A DNA stretch of 64,000 bases from positions 69,213,470 to 69,277,469 of the forward strand of contig NC_037670.1 of the NCBI RefSeq assembly GCF_003255815.1. Reading direction: 5' to 3'. Position 1 is the stretch's first letter; each line of letters begins with the position of its first letter. This stretch comes from Theropithecus gelada. Its lineage: Eukaryota; Chordata; Mammalia; Primates; Cercopithecidae. The notes under the pieces are model-generated. The model was given only the letters and a program-made list of their open reading frames with translations. It searched no databases and was not told the DNA's origin. Shown piece after piece: positions 14,932 to 30,690 of the stretch. The translations under genes were made by a program, and so were the position numbers.

Positions 14932-15298
14932 CATATTAGTTTGTTTTCATGCTGCTGATAAAGACGTACTCAAAACTTGGAACAAAAAGAGGTTTAATTG
15001 GACTTAAACAGTTCCACATGGCTGGGGAGACCTCAGAATTATGGTGGGAGGTGAAAGGCACTTCTTACATGGCGATGGCAAGAGAAAAATGGGGAAGAAG
15101 CAAAAGTGGAAACCCCTGATAAAACCCATCAGATCTCGTGAGACTTATGAGGCTTATTGACTGTCAAGAGAATAGCACAGCAAAGACTGGCCCCCATGAT
15201 TCATTTACCTTTCTCTGGGTCCCTCCCACAACACATGGGAATTCTGGGAGATACAATTCAAGATGAGATTTGGGTGGGGACACAGCCAAACCATATCA
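14932..15298 (-). mobile_element. THE1-type solo LTR (ERVL-MaLR), antisense
   Basis: The right end, read on the minus strand, is TGATATGGTTTGGCTGTGTC. The left end corresponds to CTAATA. An exact 5-bp target-site duplication, CTGTC, lies at 14927-14931 and 15299-15303. No internal region. Confidence 0.93.
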
Positions 15299-15303
15299 CT
15301 GTC

Positions 15304-17678
15304 TGTTAATGAAAGTACAGATTTCAGCCACCTTTTTGAATTACAAAGAATTTTTTTTTTTAGGTTTTGGGATGTTCAAAAGATATGTTGAAATAAAGCA
15401 TGGAAGAACATGATATGTTGGAACTATTTATAAAACACTATTTTCTTTTTGGATTAGGTCTTTTGCCTCAATCACTATAAAATAAGTTTTATCATGTGTT
15501 TTGAACATTAATGTCAATTTTTGTCAAATACACTAGGGAAAATTAAATTCCATTTACTTTTTTTGCTTTATTTATCATCATAAAACTTTCAAATGCCAGT
15601 AATTTGGCAGTGTAGATTTCACAGTCCTTTTTTATTTAAGCTATTCAGAGAATTTTTAGGATGCAGGTATGTGTTTATATATATTTACTCTCTCCCTCTG
15701 ATCTTGCTCTCTCAGGACAAATATGTTGGATTTGTAATGGTAGTTTTAAGCCTGAAGCTATCGAGGAAGCACTTTAAAATGTCTTAGGCAAGCTTGTTTT
15801 TCCTATTTTCTTGTCTGATAGTAATGAAAGCTGAGTGTCTCTTTTTATGCCTTTTAAAAAATGTCTTCTCTAGATGCTGGCAAACAAGTTGGAATATGAA
15901 TGAACCATGAAATCGTTCATGGCAATGACTGTGGGAGGGAATAGGAAACTCCAGGGCAGATTCTGAGCTAGAGCTGATGTAATGCATCCTGGGGAAGCAC
16001 TGGTCAGTCCTCAGGTAGCTTTGATGAGGTAAGTTAATAGCAGAGGATACTGCCAGAAACAAGCCATGGATAAAGGAAGAAAAGAAATGAAAACAGTAAG
16101 ACCATTGATAATAAAGTATAGGAGGGAATAGGATTTGGGGCTTCTGTGGAAATCCTTAGAGGCCAGAGGCTCTAAAAGCTGGGACTGCTTCATTTTTCCT
16201 TTGATATAATAGTCATTAAAAAACAGTAGTAAGGCACAGCTAGTATCAACATAGAAACTCATTATATCAATGTAGATTTTTAAAATACTTATAGGATAGT
16301 GTCATATAGAGAGCCTTTTTCTCGTTGACAACAAAGGCAAGCATACTTTGAACTGAATTGACAGCTTTGTGCCTGTACAGATAAATATAACACTTTTCAG
16401 GTAGTTAATTCATGAATAGTCAATGAACCAGTAAAGGACAAAAAGTGACATATGGCAGCCTGGTGTGGATTAAGTGTGACTGTCACATTCCCCTCCCCAC
16501 CTTTTTCCTTTCTGTAATTTATTAAAAGAAACAGAGCCAGAACACATAGCCAAAACACAGTACCTCTGAAAAAATTTACTTAAGGGAAGTCTTAACAGAA
16601 GAGAGTTTATTCATTAAATGTCTCATCTACTGTTTGGTTGTTAAGTTGTTTGTATTAATTGAAATTTTATTCAAAATGAAAATTTGACCCAAAGTCTTCA
16701 AATAAAGTTAAACTGGTAAAGCAGTTTTTGTTTTTTAAAATTATTACTAAACCAGTATTTCCAAATAAGTAATATTTAGCCAGTTGTGTTAATTTTGCCA
16801 GAATGTTTCTTTGTAAATAAACTACAGGTGTAGCCTGTTTCTGTGCATTTTAGTACATAAACCAAAATAGAAAGCAGTCTTGATTTTTCTTTTTGTATCA
16901 ACCAAGGATTTGTTATAGTGATTTTATTATTTTTAGCAAATAATCAGATTTAATAGAAATTTCTTGGTGACTTTGAGGTGTTTACAACAGTGTTGGGAGG
17001 AACTCTTAATGGGGAGGTATTTGTTCACAACCCAGTTAATAACCCTACCACTTAAAAAACATCAGTCTCCTTGGCTGTTAATGAAGGTTGTGGTGGTTGG
17101 TTTGGTGAGACAGTTTGCACCTTGCTTTTGTCTGGCTTTGTTCCAGGACTCTGATTCTGACAGATGTAACATTTTAGAGGGTCTTCATAGCCTGATTCTC
17201 GAACTCTCTCAATTCTACTCTAGTCTTTCCAAACCATTTGAAATCAGCAGAATAATTAGCAGTAAGTTTTGATTAAGTACTTGTGATATAATCAATTAAT
17301 ATTTGTTTGGCTGCTCCCCAACTTCCCCCACCCACCCCACCGCAAACCAAAAGATTCTGGAAACTTGCTCCTAGAATTGCAACTTTCCTTCTGATATGAG
17401 AAAATTGTTGATATATATGTAAAGCATGTAGATCTTGTGTTGTAGATGTTTTAATGACACATCAGAAATTAAAATCTCATTTGGGTTGGATCTGTAATAC
17501 TGGACACCAGGTGATGGTGAGATACTGGAAGTCAAGTCTGTGAGAGTAGGATGTCGATAGGGCACCCCTTTCCCTCTTCCAGAGCATTTACAATGATTTT
17601 TGTGATGGAATTTGCCACCACTGGAAATAACCATGATGGAGAGGTTATAAGAGACACATATTTTATTTATTCTTTTCC
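15304..17678. other. mostly unique DNA, no gene seen
   Basis: About 2.4 kb with no clear repeat. Open frames at 15784-16062 (-), 16011-16262 (-) and 16964-17272 (+) are short and unlike any family I know. A C-rich block at 17316-17338 is listed separately. Confidence 0.5.
17316..17338 (-). other. possible G-quadruplex on the minus strand
   Basis: Four C runs (4, 5, 3 and 4 bases) separated by short loops, which fit the G3+ four-run pattern on the minus strand. Confidence 0.5.
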
Positions 17679-17857
17679 TTTTTTTTTTTTTTTTTTTTTT
17701 TTAAAGAAATGGGGGTCTTGTTGTGTTGCCCAGGCTGCTGGATTGTAATGGTGCAACTATGAATCTCTGTAGCCTCAAACTCCTGGGCTCAAGTGATCCT
17801 CCTGCCTCAGTTTCCCAAAGTATTGGCATTACAGGTGTGAGCCACTGCTCCCAGCCT
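17679..17857 (-). mobile_element. Alu with one internal deletion, antisense
   Basis: Poly-T, then right-arm sequence up to CTCCTGCCTCAGTTTCCCAAAG, where it passes directly into the end of the left arm (TTACAGGTGTGAGCCACTG). The middle of about 120 bp is missing, consistent with recombination between the two similar arms. Confidence 0.85.
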
Positions 17858-18124
17858 TGTTTTTCTTGGTAGAGAATCCTCTCACTGTCTTCACTGATAG
17901 CTTCCAGAGGGACATGAATGTGAAGATACTACAGTCTAAAGAAGTTTCTTTGGAGCTCAGTCTCTCTCTCTGAGGTCCCATTGCCTATTTCATATTCTGA
18001 ATGGTATTTCAGGCGACCCCAAAACTGTCAGATCTGGTCAAGAGTGTGGTTGTTATGTACTATAGAGTGTGCCACTTTTTGAGCAAGCAGTCAAGTATGG
18101 TAGTTAAGAGCATGCACTGTGAAT

Positions 18125-18975
18125 ATTTGCTATAAGATGGTGGCATGTTATACTTTCCAGACGTGTATTTTCCACTTTCAGCCCCCTGCTCTCTATAGTC
18201 TCCATTGAGAAGAGGGGTCTCTATCCTCTACTCTTGAATCTCTGCACAGGCTCACGACTAGCCACAACTAGCTTATGACCAATAGAATATGGTGAAAGTA
18301 CTGCACGATGACTGAGGCTAAGTCAGAAAAGGCAGTGCAGCCTTCACATTGTTTTCTGGGACACTTGCTTTTGGATCTCTGTGCTGCCATGTATGATGCT
18401 TGACTATTCTGAAGCTGCCTGCTGTGAAGAAAGCTCAGGCTACAGAGAAAGGCTATCTGTAAGACCCTAGTTCAGGGGTCCCCAATCCCATCCTCCCCAT
18501 CCCCCCACTCCTGGCTGCACAGCAGGAGGTGAGCTCTGCCTCCTGTTAGATCAGCAGCTGTATTGAATTCTTACAGGATTGCAAACCCTATTGTGAGCTG
18601 TGCATATGAGGGATCTAGGTTGCGTGCTCCTTATAAGAATCTAATGCCTGATGATCTGAGGTGGAAAGTTTCATCCCAAAACCATCCCCTTGCCCTCCTC
18701 TGTGGAAAAAAATTGTCTTTCTTGAAACCGGTCCCTAGTGTCAAAATGGCTGGGGACTGCTGCCTAGTTGACAGCTCCAGTTTAGATTCTAGCCGACAGT
18801 AGCATCAACAATCACACATGTAAGTGATTTCCTCAAATGACTGCAGTCCCATTGAGTCATCCCTAATTGTTGTGTCTTTTCAGTTGTGACCTCAGACGTT
18901 GTTCCTTACCTTTGTGTTTGCTCTAAATTTCTGACCCACAGAATTCATGCGTATGATAAAATTGTTTTTTCAAGT
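18125..18975 (+). mobile_element. MLT1-like LTR, split by a hAT element
   Basis: ACCAATAGAATATGGTGAAAG and CACATTGTTTTCTGGGACAC are typical MLT1-type motifs. The LTR resumes after 18762 (GACTGCAGTCCCATTGAGTC) and fades near 18975. A hAT element occupies 18473-18761. Confidence 0.65.
18473..18761 (+). mobile_element. hAT (Tip100/Zaphod-like) non-autonomous DNA transposon
   Basis: Begins CAGGGGTCCCCAA and ends with the diverged inverse (TGGGGACTGCT). The interior contains GAACCCTATTGTGAGCTG-like and CTAATGCCTGATGATCTGAG text of a known human MITE. The flanks share an 8-bp duplication with one mismatch: CCCTAGTT (18465-18472) and GCCTAGTT (18762-18769). No transposase. Confidence 0.85.
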
Positions 18976-19034
18976 TGCATTTTGGTGAATTTCTTATGCA
19001 GCAAGAATAAAAACCTTGGCAAATTCTTGACTTT

Positions 19035-19155
19035 TGTGTCCCCTAGTTTCCAATCTTTAAAATGGGGATAATAATAGTACTTCTTCAGAGAAATCAGTTA
19101 GTACGTGTAAATCTCTTTAAAACAGTATCTGGCACATAGTAAAGGTTCACTAAAT
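19035..19155 (+). mobile_element. MIR, 3' half
   Basis: AAAATGGGGATAATAATAGT and TCTGGCACATAGTAAAGG are MIR 3' core and tail motifs. Confidence 0.8.
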
Positions 19156-19185
19156 TTGAACTACTTACTAAGAGAAATTCATTAG

Positions 19186-19494
<309 letters not shown>

Positions 19495-19603
19495 GAGTAC
19501 TAAATGTTTTTGGGAGCATAGTTATCTTAGAAATAGTGAGCTCAGGGTTACTTTACTAATGAAATGATCATTATGATATGTAAAAAGGAAAAAAACACAA
19601 TTA

Positions 19604-20012
<409 letters not shown>

Positions 20013-20024
20013 CAATATCAGCTT

Positions 20025-21905
20025 GTATGGGTAGGCTGTCTCCTTAAAATTACCCTGCCTTTCCTTGCTTGCCTGTGTATAGCTACCTATGCATTAAATG
20101 CTTTTGAAACACATTTATGTCATTTCCTTGATTATCTAGAATGACAAATTCTATTTACTTGATAGAGTAGAATTTGTCTAGAGTGATAAATTCTGTGTTT
20201 ACTCGATAGAGTAGACATCCTAAAATGTCATGTTCAAACTTTAAGTGACGTGGAGAAGAAATCAGTGTTTATATCATTATGTGTAAAATCATTATAGACA
20301 TTTATAATTTTCAGATGTTTACAATAATTATGTCTCAATTTTCATCTTTCTGTTGTGAAATAATTCATTCACTTTCTGTAATAGTCAGCACCTGTCACCA
20401 TGACATTTTAGTTGACTATGTTCAAACATAGAGATTAGTATCAACTTCTTTGTTTAAAAAATGTACCTATCGAAAAATACTTACTTTAGGCTTGCCATGT
20501 GTGATATGCTTTCTTCCAGTTTTTCATTAAAATATGCGTATAGTTCCATAATGGCATTGGGAAAAGTAGTGATCGATAATTTCTCAGTTTTAGACTTGTT
20601 TCTACTAACTACTTACTACATTGGAGTAGACTAAGAAAGTCTTAGTGGTCTGTTTATGGTTTGATTTCTAAAACAGGAGATTAAGGTGGGAAGTGGATAG
20701 GAAGAGGCTTTAATCCATTCCTGTTGTTTGTTCATACCTTGGAGACACAGGTTACCATGTATGACTATGGGGACTTGCACTATTTCGTTCATATTATATA
20801 TTTTGTTACATATTAAAAACCCATTAACCTCCTCAGAAATTTTTCTCTCTCCTAGCTCTTCCAAATCCACATGTTCCACACTATTTTTTATACATCTATT
20901 CAGAGACTAAATTTCCAATGTGCAATCTGGAAGAGAATGAAAGGAAAGTGTTAGGATATTACATTCCAGGGATGTGATGTAGCAGTAGATGTTGTGTTCA
21001 GAAGAACCTTAAAAGGAGTGTGCTTTTGGGTTTTCAGGTTATCATTTATTTTCTGTTAAAAAACAAACTACAGAATGTTCCTGTTGATGTAGGAATGAAT
21101 TCTCATAATATGAGAAGAAAGGAATAATAGATTTTAAATCAGCCCAATTTGGTTGTACTGCCTGCTTAGTACTATAAATTCAGCCATAGACTGTGTGTAT
21201 CAGCCTGTACACTTAAAACCTAACCAAATTAAGTGTGAGCAATTTTTCACCATCCAAATTGATAGTGATGGGAATCAAGGGCAATCTATATACCCTGCCA
21301 TTAAAAATTATATCTTATTTTTGCAAGGATAATTTTCATGAGGACTATGAAAGAAATCTGCATGAAAGATATCTGCATAAAAGAAGGGAACCATTACCCC
21401 AAAGATGAGGAAGAAAGTCTTAAAAATAATATTGAATATCATTTATTATGATGTACAAAAGATATTTATGAGAAGTGTCAGATTTTATTCTTAGTAACAG
21501 AGCAAAAAGTAAGACCTCTAGGAAACCAAAACATAAAGTTATAACAAAAAATCAAAATGATATTTTGAAAGAAGCTGGAATAAAGATGACCAAAATAAAA
21601 CAATGACAACAATCTGAAAATGCAATAGCCAAAATCTGTAATGGCAATTGCACACAGCAGAGCTGATCCTGCAGAAAATGGAGTCCTCTATATGATGAAT
21701 GGGTCAATCCTGTAGTATTTATTTGAGATTTTTTTTAGGAGGAGAAAATAATGACAGAAATGATGAGGGTGAAAATGACAGATGCTGAAGACATAGAAGT
21801 ACCATACTGATGAATAAGTTCCCAGTGGAGAAACCAGAATAAATGGAACAGAAGCAAAATATAAAAGCAGTAGAAAACTTTCTTGACCTGAAAAGTTTTT
21901 TATTT
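20025..21905. other. unique DNA, no gene seen
   Basis: AT-rich. It contains a diverged tandem pair of about 43 bp at 20135-20220. Short frames at 20631-20879 (-) and 20728-20910 (+) look random. Confidence 0.5.
20135..20220. repeat. diverged tandem duplication, about 43 bp x2
   Basis: TCTAGAATGACAAATTCT…CTTGATAGAGTAGA is followed by TCTAGAGTGATAAATTCT…CTCGATAGAGTAGA. Confidence 0.8.
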
Positions 21906-21910
21906 TTTGT

Positions 21911-22220
21911 TTTTTTTTTATTTTTTTTTTCCCCAGAGACAGGGTCTCACTATATTGCCCACGCTGGAGTGTAATGGCACAATCTTGGCTCACTGCAACC
22001 TCTTCTTCCTGGATTTAAACCATCCTCCCATCTCAGCCTCCTGAGTAGCTGTGACTAACAGGTACACGCCACCACACCTGGCTAATTCTTTTGTATTTTT
22101 TGTAGAGACGTGGTTTTGCCATGTTGCCCAGGCTGGTCTTGAACTCCTCGGCTCAAGTGATTCTCCTGCCTCTGCCTCTCACGGTGCTGGGATTACAGGT
22201 GTGAGCCACCATGCCCAGCT
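21911..22220 (-). mobile_element. Alu, full length, antisense
   Basis: T-rich start, CAGAGACAGGGTCTCACTAT, both arms, end at ATGCCCAGCT. AluJ/S-like. Confidence 0.9.
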
Positions 22221-22221
22221 A

Positions 22222-23580
22222 CTTGAGCTAAAAAGTTCTGAAGCTGTAGTTCCAAAGCGTAGGCTTCATTGTAGGCAAAATTAATGAAAATAAATCTCTG
22301 TCTGTCTCAATTCTGGTAGCATTTATAATTTTTGGCGATAAAGGGAAAAACTCATAGATTTAAAAACACAAAGGCTACTCTAATGATACGGAAGTCAGTC
22401 TTACTTCATTGCAGATTTCTTTTTATCCTGCAATGCATTCATTTGGCTTCTTAAATCTATGATTTGGTAATTAGTTCTGGAAAAAGCTTAGCCACTAACT
22501 GATAAAGTGTTTCTTTTCTCTATTCAGTTTTTGAAACTTTAATTAAATATGTTTTGAGCCCTCTTTTATACCCTTTACATTTCTTACCCTCTCTTCCCTA
22601 CGTACTTTTTTTTTTTTTTTTGGTCTCCCTGTCCCAGATTCTGTATGGTAACTTCCAAATGTGTGCTGGTAAAATGGCTCTCCAGGGAAAAAGAAGCCCC
22701 GATTTATAGCATTTGTTGATTTCCGTAGTATAAATATCCTTATCAAGGGTAGTTTCAGGCAACCAATTTGACTGTACTGATGCAGAATTAGGAAGAGCTA
22801 CACATAATTGGTTCTTGCAAGCTGATTCAAACTACTTCCAGCATCTCTCTAGACTTGCCTGTTGTCTTTTCATTATTAATTATCTCTGAAGGTGAATCTA
22901 ATCTGTTAAACCTTTCCATTCAGTTCTTAGTTGGAGTTATATTTTATTTTTAGTTCTAGAGTCTCTATTTTTTCTTGTAAAAATCTATTACTATTTATAG
23001 TGTTTAGTTCTCTGCTAAATGTTTCCAACCTGTCATTTTATTTCTTCTATCACAGAAAACACATAGAATCTGCATCTGATAATCCACTTTCTAAGGTTCT
23101 TTCCTGACCCCTTTTCCTTTCTGCTGCTTATTGCTACATTTCTTGCATACTCCACTATCCTTGACTGGGGCCTGGATATTGCATTTGAAGAATTATTTGT
23201 AAGAGTACTTTTAAGTCCACAGCGTAGGTACTTAGACAGTGTGCACTTCTGTCTGACCGACACTTGGGAGTATTCTAGTCCAGGGGATGATTACAGACCC
23301 AAGTTTGAAGTTTGAGAAAAGCAGTGTGACCTTAGACCATAATCTAGTTCATGTCATTCTCACTGTGAGGATGTGCCCCTTTAGGATTCCAGTTTATTGT
23401 GAGGAGAATCTCAGATTAGATGGCCCTTGTTGTGTGACCTTCAGCTTTATTTCCATCTTGGTCATCCTGAGAATCTTTTACAACATAGGTTCTAGTTTCC
23501 CATGACCGATAAAGATACTTTAGAGGAAATGTGGTTTCAGAACTTGCTTTTTATGCTGAGTTTTCATTCTCCTTTTACTT
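22222..23580. other. unique DNA, no gene seen
   Basis: No clear repeat or gene. Small frames at 22543-22746 (-), 23033-23263 (-) and 23287-23505 (+) have no recognisable domains. Confidence 0.5.
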
Positions 23581-23581
23581 T

Positions 23582-23617
23582 TTTTTGTGGTAAAATATAC
23601 ATAACATAAAATTTAGC
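23582..23617 (-). mobile_element. L1 3'-region fragment, antisense, first part
   Basis: TGTGGTAAAATATACATAACAT is a common leading end of antisense L1M copies. It is cut by the Alu that follows. Confidence 0.6.
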
Positions 23618-25000
<1,383 letters not shown>

Positions 25001-25392
25001 TAATTTCTTACTATCTTGTAATTTTTCAATTCTTTTGAAAAGATGTTTTAAAATAAATTACTGAGTTGTTTTCAACAGGAAGGTTGATCTCTCAAACCCA
25101 ACTCACTGTTATTAGTTATAGGAAATATTATTAATGTTTTAAATAAACTTGATGAGAACACATGTGATACCCTAAATCCTACAGAAGGGAAATTGTCTGT
25201 AGTCAGTGTTGTTAGTTTTTAAATACTGTTTGGTTGCAATTTTCATGGGAAAAAGGTACAGCCCATTAGCACATATCTATATCTATATATTTATATGTAT
25301 ATATTTTGTATAACTAAATTCAGTAGTCTGAATTTCATCTTAGGTTATAAAGCTTTTTAAGTATTAGAAGACTAGTTAGAGGAACAAAGTAC

Positions 25393-25694
25393 TTTTTTTT
25401 TTTTTGAGACAGAGCCTCCCTTTGTCACCCAGGCTGGAGTGCAGTGGTATATGATCTTGGCTCACTGCAACCTCTTCCTCCCAGATTCAAGCGATTCTCT
25501 TCTCTTGCCTCAGCCCCCTGAGTAGCAGGGTTTACAGGCACGCACCACCACACCCAGCTAAGTTTTGTATTTTTAGTAGAGGTGGGGTTTCACCATATTG
25601 GCCAGGCTGATTTCGAATTCCTGACTTCAGGTAATCCACCCGCCTTGGCCTCCCAAAGTGCTGGGATTACAAGCGTGAGCCACTGCGCCCAGCT
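25393..25694 (-). mobile_element. Alu, full length, antisense
   Basis: Poly-T, GAGACAGAGCCTCCCTTTGTC, both arms, ending GCGCCCAGCT. Confidence 0.92.
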
Positions 25695-26404
25695 ACAGAA
25701 TAAAGATACAATTTTTTTGTCAAGGATATGGGAATCATTAAAGCATCCTGTTTCTCTCTTTTATTTGGTAAACCTGTTTTATTATCCCAAAACTTCCTAA
25801 AGAACAATTTTTCCTTTTTTAGTCATTAAATAATAAGTTCATACACCACATATATTAAATAAACAGTGTTAAGAGTTTGTCCTTCCTTTTATGTTGTTAA
25901 CTGAAATTACGTCTCTTTCCCAGATGCTTTAAAAGGGCATTTCTTGAGGAATAATGTAGTTTTTAAAGACTCCACAGTTTCTTTACCAATATTGTAAAAG
26001 TTATGTTTAGAAAGAATTGAGTATTTTTCTCTGTAGTATTTCCATGAACTTTCTTCTAATATTCAACATGAGAAATTTGAAAATACTTACAAGAAAAACA
26101 TATAGAAAGCAAAGAAAATAAAGAATTCTTAAGGCCAAGAAAGTGGAACATTAAGCATTTTTATCTGTTAGGCATCGTACAAAGGATGAAGAGACCCACC
26201 CCAAGGGGACTTAACAGTTGGCAAGGACAACCATAGTATCATAAATAAATTAAGCTAGAAAAAGTACTAATGCGTACCATACCTCTATTAAGAGAGTAGA
26301 GCTTTCTCACACAATTCTTAGTGATAAATTCTCTTTGCTACTATTGACCATATAGTTTAAAATTTTCAGTTATTTTTTTCAGCCAACTTTGGATATGTTC
26401 TGAA
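25695..26404. other. unique DNA with a possible old L2 piece
   Basis: 26155-26262 (GGCATCGTACAAAGGATGAAG…ACAACCATAGTATC) weakly resembles the antisense L2 3' region. The rest is unassigned, with no gene. Confidence 0.4.
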
Positions 26405-26905
26405 GTTTTTTTTTAATTGACACATTAATTGTACATATTTATGAGGTATTTTGATACGTGTACAATGTGTAATGATCAAGCCATGGTAATTAGCATATCC
26501 ATCATCTGAAACACATCATTTCTTTGTGTTGGGAACATTCAGTATCCTCTTTTTGCTGTTCGAAACTATATATTATTGTTACCTATAATCATCCTACCAT
26601 GCTTTAGAACACTAGAACACTAGAATCTTCTGCTCTACTTTTTACTTCTATGAGATCAACTTTTTTTAGCTTCTGCACATGAGTGAAGATGTGGTGAACT
26701 TTCTGTCCTGGCCTATTTCACTTAATGTCTTCTAGTTCCATCTGTGTTGCTGTGACTGACAGGAATTTCATTCTTTTTTTGTGGCTGAATAATAATCTAT
26801 TGTGTATATATACCACATTTTCTTTACCCATTAATCTGTTTTTGGACACTAGGTTGATTCCATATCTTGGCTATTGTGAATAGTGCTTCAGTAAACCTTT
26901 TCTCT
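26405..26905 (-). mobile_element. L1MA-like 3' end, antisense
   Basis: TTAATTGACACATTAATTGTAC, CATCTGAAACACATCATTTC, GATCAACTTTTTTTAGCTTC and ATAATCTATTGTGTATATAT are in the antisense L1 3' UTR order. 5' truncated near 26905. Confidence 0.88.
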
Positions 26906-28512
26906 TTTTATTGTTTGTAAGTTTTTCCCCCAGTAGGAAATCTGTAAGACTTATGTCTTCTATTTAAAATGTCACCTATTTAATAATGTTTAACTAGGTT
27001 GATGGACGGGCAACTTTGCTATTTTAAAATTTTGAAAATAAAGTGAATACTAATCATACTTTCTTAAAATAGTATGCTACTAACATTTTAAATTTAATGT
27101 TTTAAATTGTATTTCTTTTAAGAGATTTCTTTATTAGTAGCTACTTTGTTTATGAGGGAGCTGGGCAGGATTCCTATAAGTGATAATAAGAAGCAGTTAT
27201 CACCAATGGGTAGTAATTTTTAGGGGTCTATTAAGGGTCTCTTAATATTAAAGGAATCAACAGAATAATGCCATAATTATTTTATTCAAATAGTACAAGT
27301 GAGCCATTGATTAACATCTGGCTTAGATGTTAATCTAACGTTAGAATTAGATGTTAGATGTTAGAATTCAGTATAGGATCCCTTGATAAGATTTTTAAAT
27401 GTAAGTTCTCTTGAATTAGTAGCACCTTTTTCCCCTTCAAACTGTAATCTTGACATCTCTCTACAATTCAGAGTAGTGAATGGTCCTCAAGTGTTTAGCA
27501 GGTAATTTGTTACATCTAAGAATTAAAGTTTGTAACTAATTTACCTCTATACTTCAAATTAGGATTGATTTACACTTACTTTTGTTTTGACTTGTTTCCT
27601 TGAGCAGAGGAGAAAGTGATGGTGTGACAGTGAGTGCACTTATTTATTCTATAGCCTGACAGAGTATTTGTGATTGTAAATGTCATCTATTTGTGTTGGG
27701 GAAGAACAAAAAATGAAGGGCTACTCCTGTGTTCGGGGTTTCTAAGAAAAACACAAAGTGTAATATCTGTTGAAAACAAACTTGGATGATGACTTTTAAC
27801 CTTTAAAATTACCTTCAGCCAAGCACGTCTATCAACTTTATCAGCTGTTTTGAAAATACCTCATACCCGTGCCATGGTTCAGCCATGAAGAGGACAGAGT
27901 TGGTCTGAATAAGAGTAGTTACGGGAAGTTTGTCCTTAAAAGTCCTGAAGATAAGTCTTGATGCTGAATCATACATATTTACTCCCTCTGTGACCAACTG
28001 AATAAACTCAATTCGTCAAGGAAATTGTGTCCTTGACTCAGGTCCATTCGTCACAAATCACACCCTCCAACTTTAGGATTACATCAGACTAAAATTATGG
28101 ACAAAGCAAGTTGCTCTGTTAATTCTTTTCTAACACAAGGAATTCTTTTCTATCACATTGCCCACAGTAATATCATCGCAGTTTTATATGTTTAGGGTGA
28201 TTTCTCCAACTCTTCCTGAAAATTATAGAGTTTTATAAAGCCATTTTCAGTTTTGGAGCAAGAAAGAAGTAAGCTTTGTTGTGTATTAGATGCTTACCAC
28301 TTGCCAAACATTATATTATATTGAACACAAGACAAGTAACACAGTTTCTACTTGCTGGCAAACAAAAAGGACCCATATAACACTTGAAACAGATGAAAAT
28401 TTACTCAGAGTTGAATTTTAAGAATAGTTTTGATTTTCATCAAAGACCATCTTAGTTATTGATATGTGTTGAAGATTTATAATCTGTAAATCTGAAGTGT
28501 TAGAGCTATTAT
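26906..28512. other. unique DNA, no gene seen
   Basis: AT-rich. Contains the palindromic cluster at 27311-27345 described separately. No exon or repeat that I can support. Confidence 0.5.
27311..27345. repeat. two adjacent palindromes
   Basis: TTAACATCT and AGATGTTAA form a 9-bp stem around a 5-base loop (27311-27333). Directly after it comes the perfect 12-bp palindrome TCTAACGTTAGA (27334-27345). The next bases repeat AGATGTTAGA. Confidence 0.85.
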
Positions 28513-28515
28513 TAG

Positions 28516-28929
<414 letters not shown>

Positions 28930-29813
28930 GATCTGGTTCTTTTTTATGGCTACAGTATTATTCCATGGGGTATATATACCACATTTTCTTTATCCGTTCC
29001 ACCATTGGTGGGCATTTAGGTTGATTCCATGTCTTTGCTATTGAATAGTGCAGCGATGAACATACGTGTGCATGTGTCTTTATGGTAGAGCAATTTTTAT
29101 ACCTTTGGGTATATACGCAATAATGAGATTGCTGAGTCAAATGGTAATTCTGCTTTACGTTCTTTGAGAAATTGCCAAACTGCTTTCCACAATGACTGAA
29201 CTAATTTACATTTCTACCAGCAGTATATAAGTGTTCCGTTTTCTCCGCAACCTTGCCAGCATGTTATTTTTTGACTTTTTAATAATAGCCATTTTGACTG
29301 CTGTGAGATGGTATCTCATTGTGGCTTTGATTTGCATTTCTCTAATGATTAGTGATGTTGAGCATTTTTTCATATGCTTCTTGGCCACTTACGTGTCTTC
29401 TTTTGAAAAGTGTTCATGTCCTTTGCCCACTTTTTAATGGGGTTGTTTATTGATTTAAGTTGCTTATAGATTCTGGATATTAGACCTTTGTTGGATGCAT
29501 AATTTGCAAATATTTTTTTGAAGGTTGTCTGTTTACTCTGTTGATATTTTCTTGGCTGCACAGAAGCTCTGAAGCTTAATTAGATCTTACTTGTCAATTT
29601 CTGCTTTTGTTGCAATTGCCTTTGGCATCTTCATGAAATCTTTGCCATGTCCTATATCCAGAATGTATTTCCTAGGTTATCTTCCAAAGTTTTTGTAGTT
29701 TTAATATGGTGTAAGGAAGGGGTCCAGTTTCAATCTTTGGCATATGGCTAGCCCATTATTTCAGCACCATTAATTGAATAGGGAGTCCTTTCCCCATTCT
29801 TTGTTTTTGTTAA

Positions 29814-30209
<396 letters not shown>

Positions 30210-30246
30210 TGTTGAGGGTTTTTAACCTGAAGGATGTTGAATTTTA

Positions 30247-30390
<144 letters not shown>

Positions 30391-30650
30391 TTATGTGCTG
30401 CTAGATTCGATTCACTAGTTTTTTTTTTTTGACGATTTTTGCATCTGTGTTCATCAGGGATCTTGGCCTGCAGTTTTCTTATTGTGTCTCTGCCAGATTT
30501 TGGTATCTGGATGATGCTGGACTCAAATAATGAGTTAGTGAGGAGTCCCTCCTTCAGTTTTTTTGAACAATCTCAGTAGAATTGTTCCATACTAGCTCTT
30601 CTTTGTATGGGGTCAGTTATTTGTTTTTGCCTGTTAAATTGTTTCAATTT

Positions 30651-30690
30651 CTTACAGATTCTGGTTATTAGACCTTTGTTGGATGCATAG
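30651..30690 (-). mobile_element. second L1 fragment, left part, antisense
   Basis: AGATTCTGGTTATTAGACCTTTGTTGG repeats an L1 region already met near 29466, so this is a different L1 copy. It resumes after the LTR at 32578. Confidence 0.75.
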
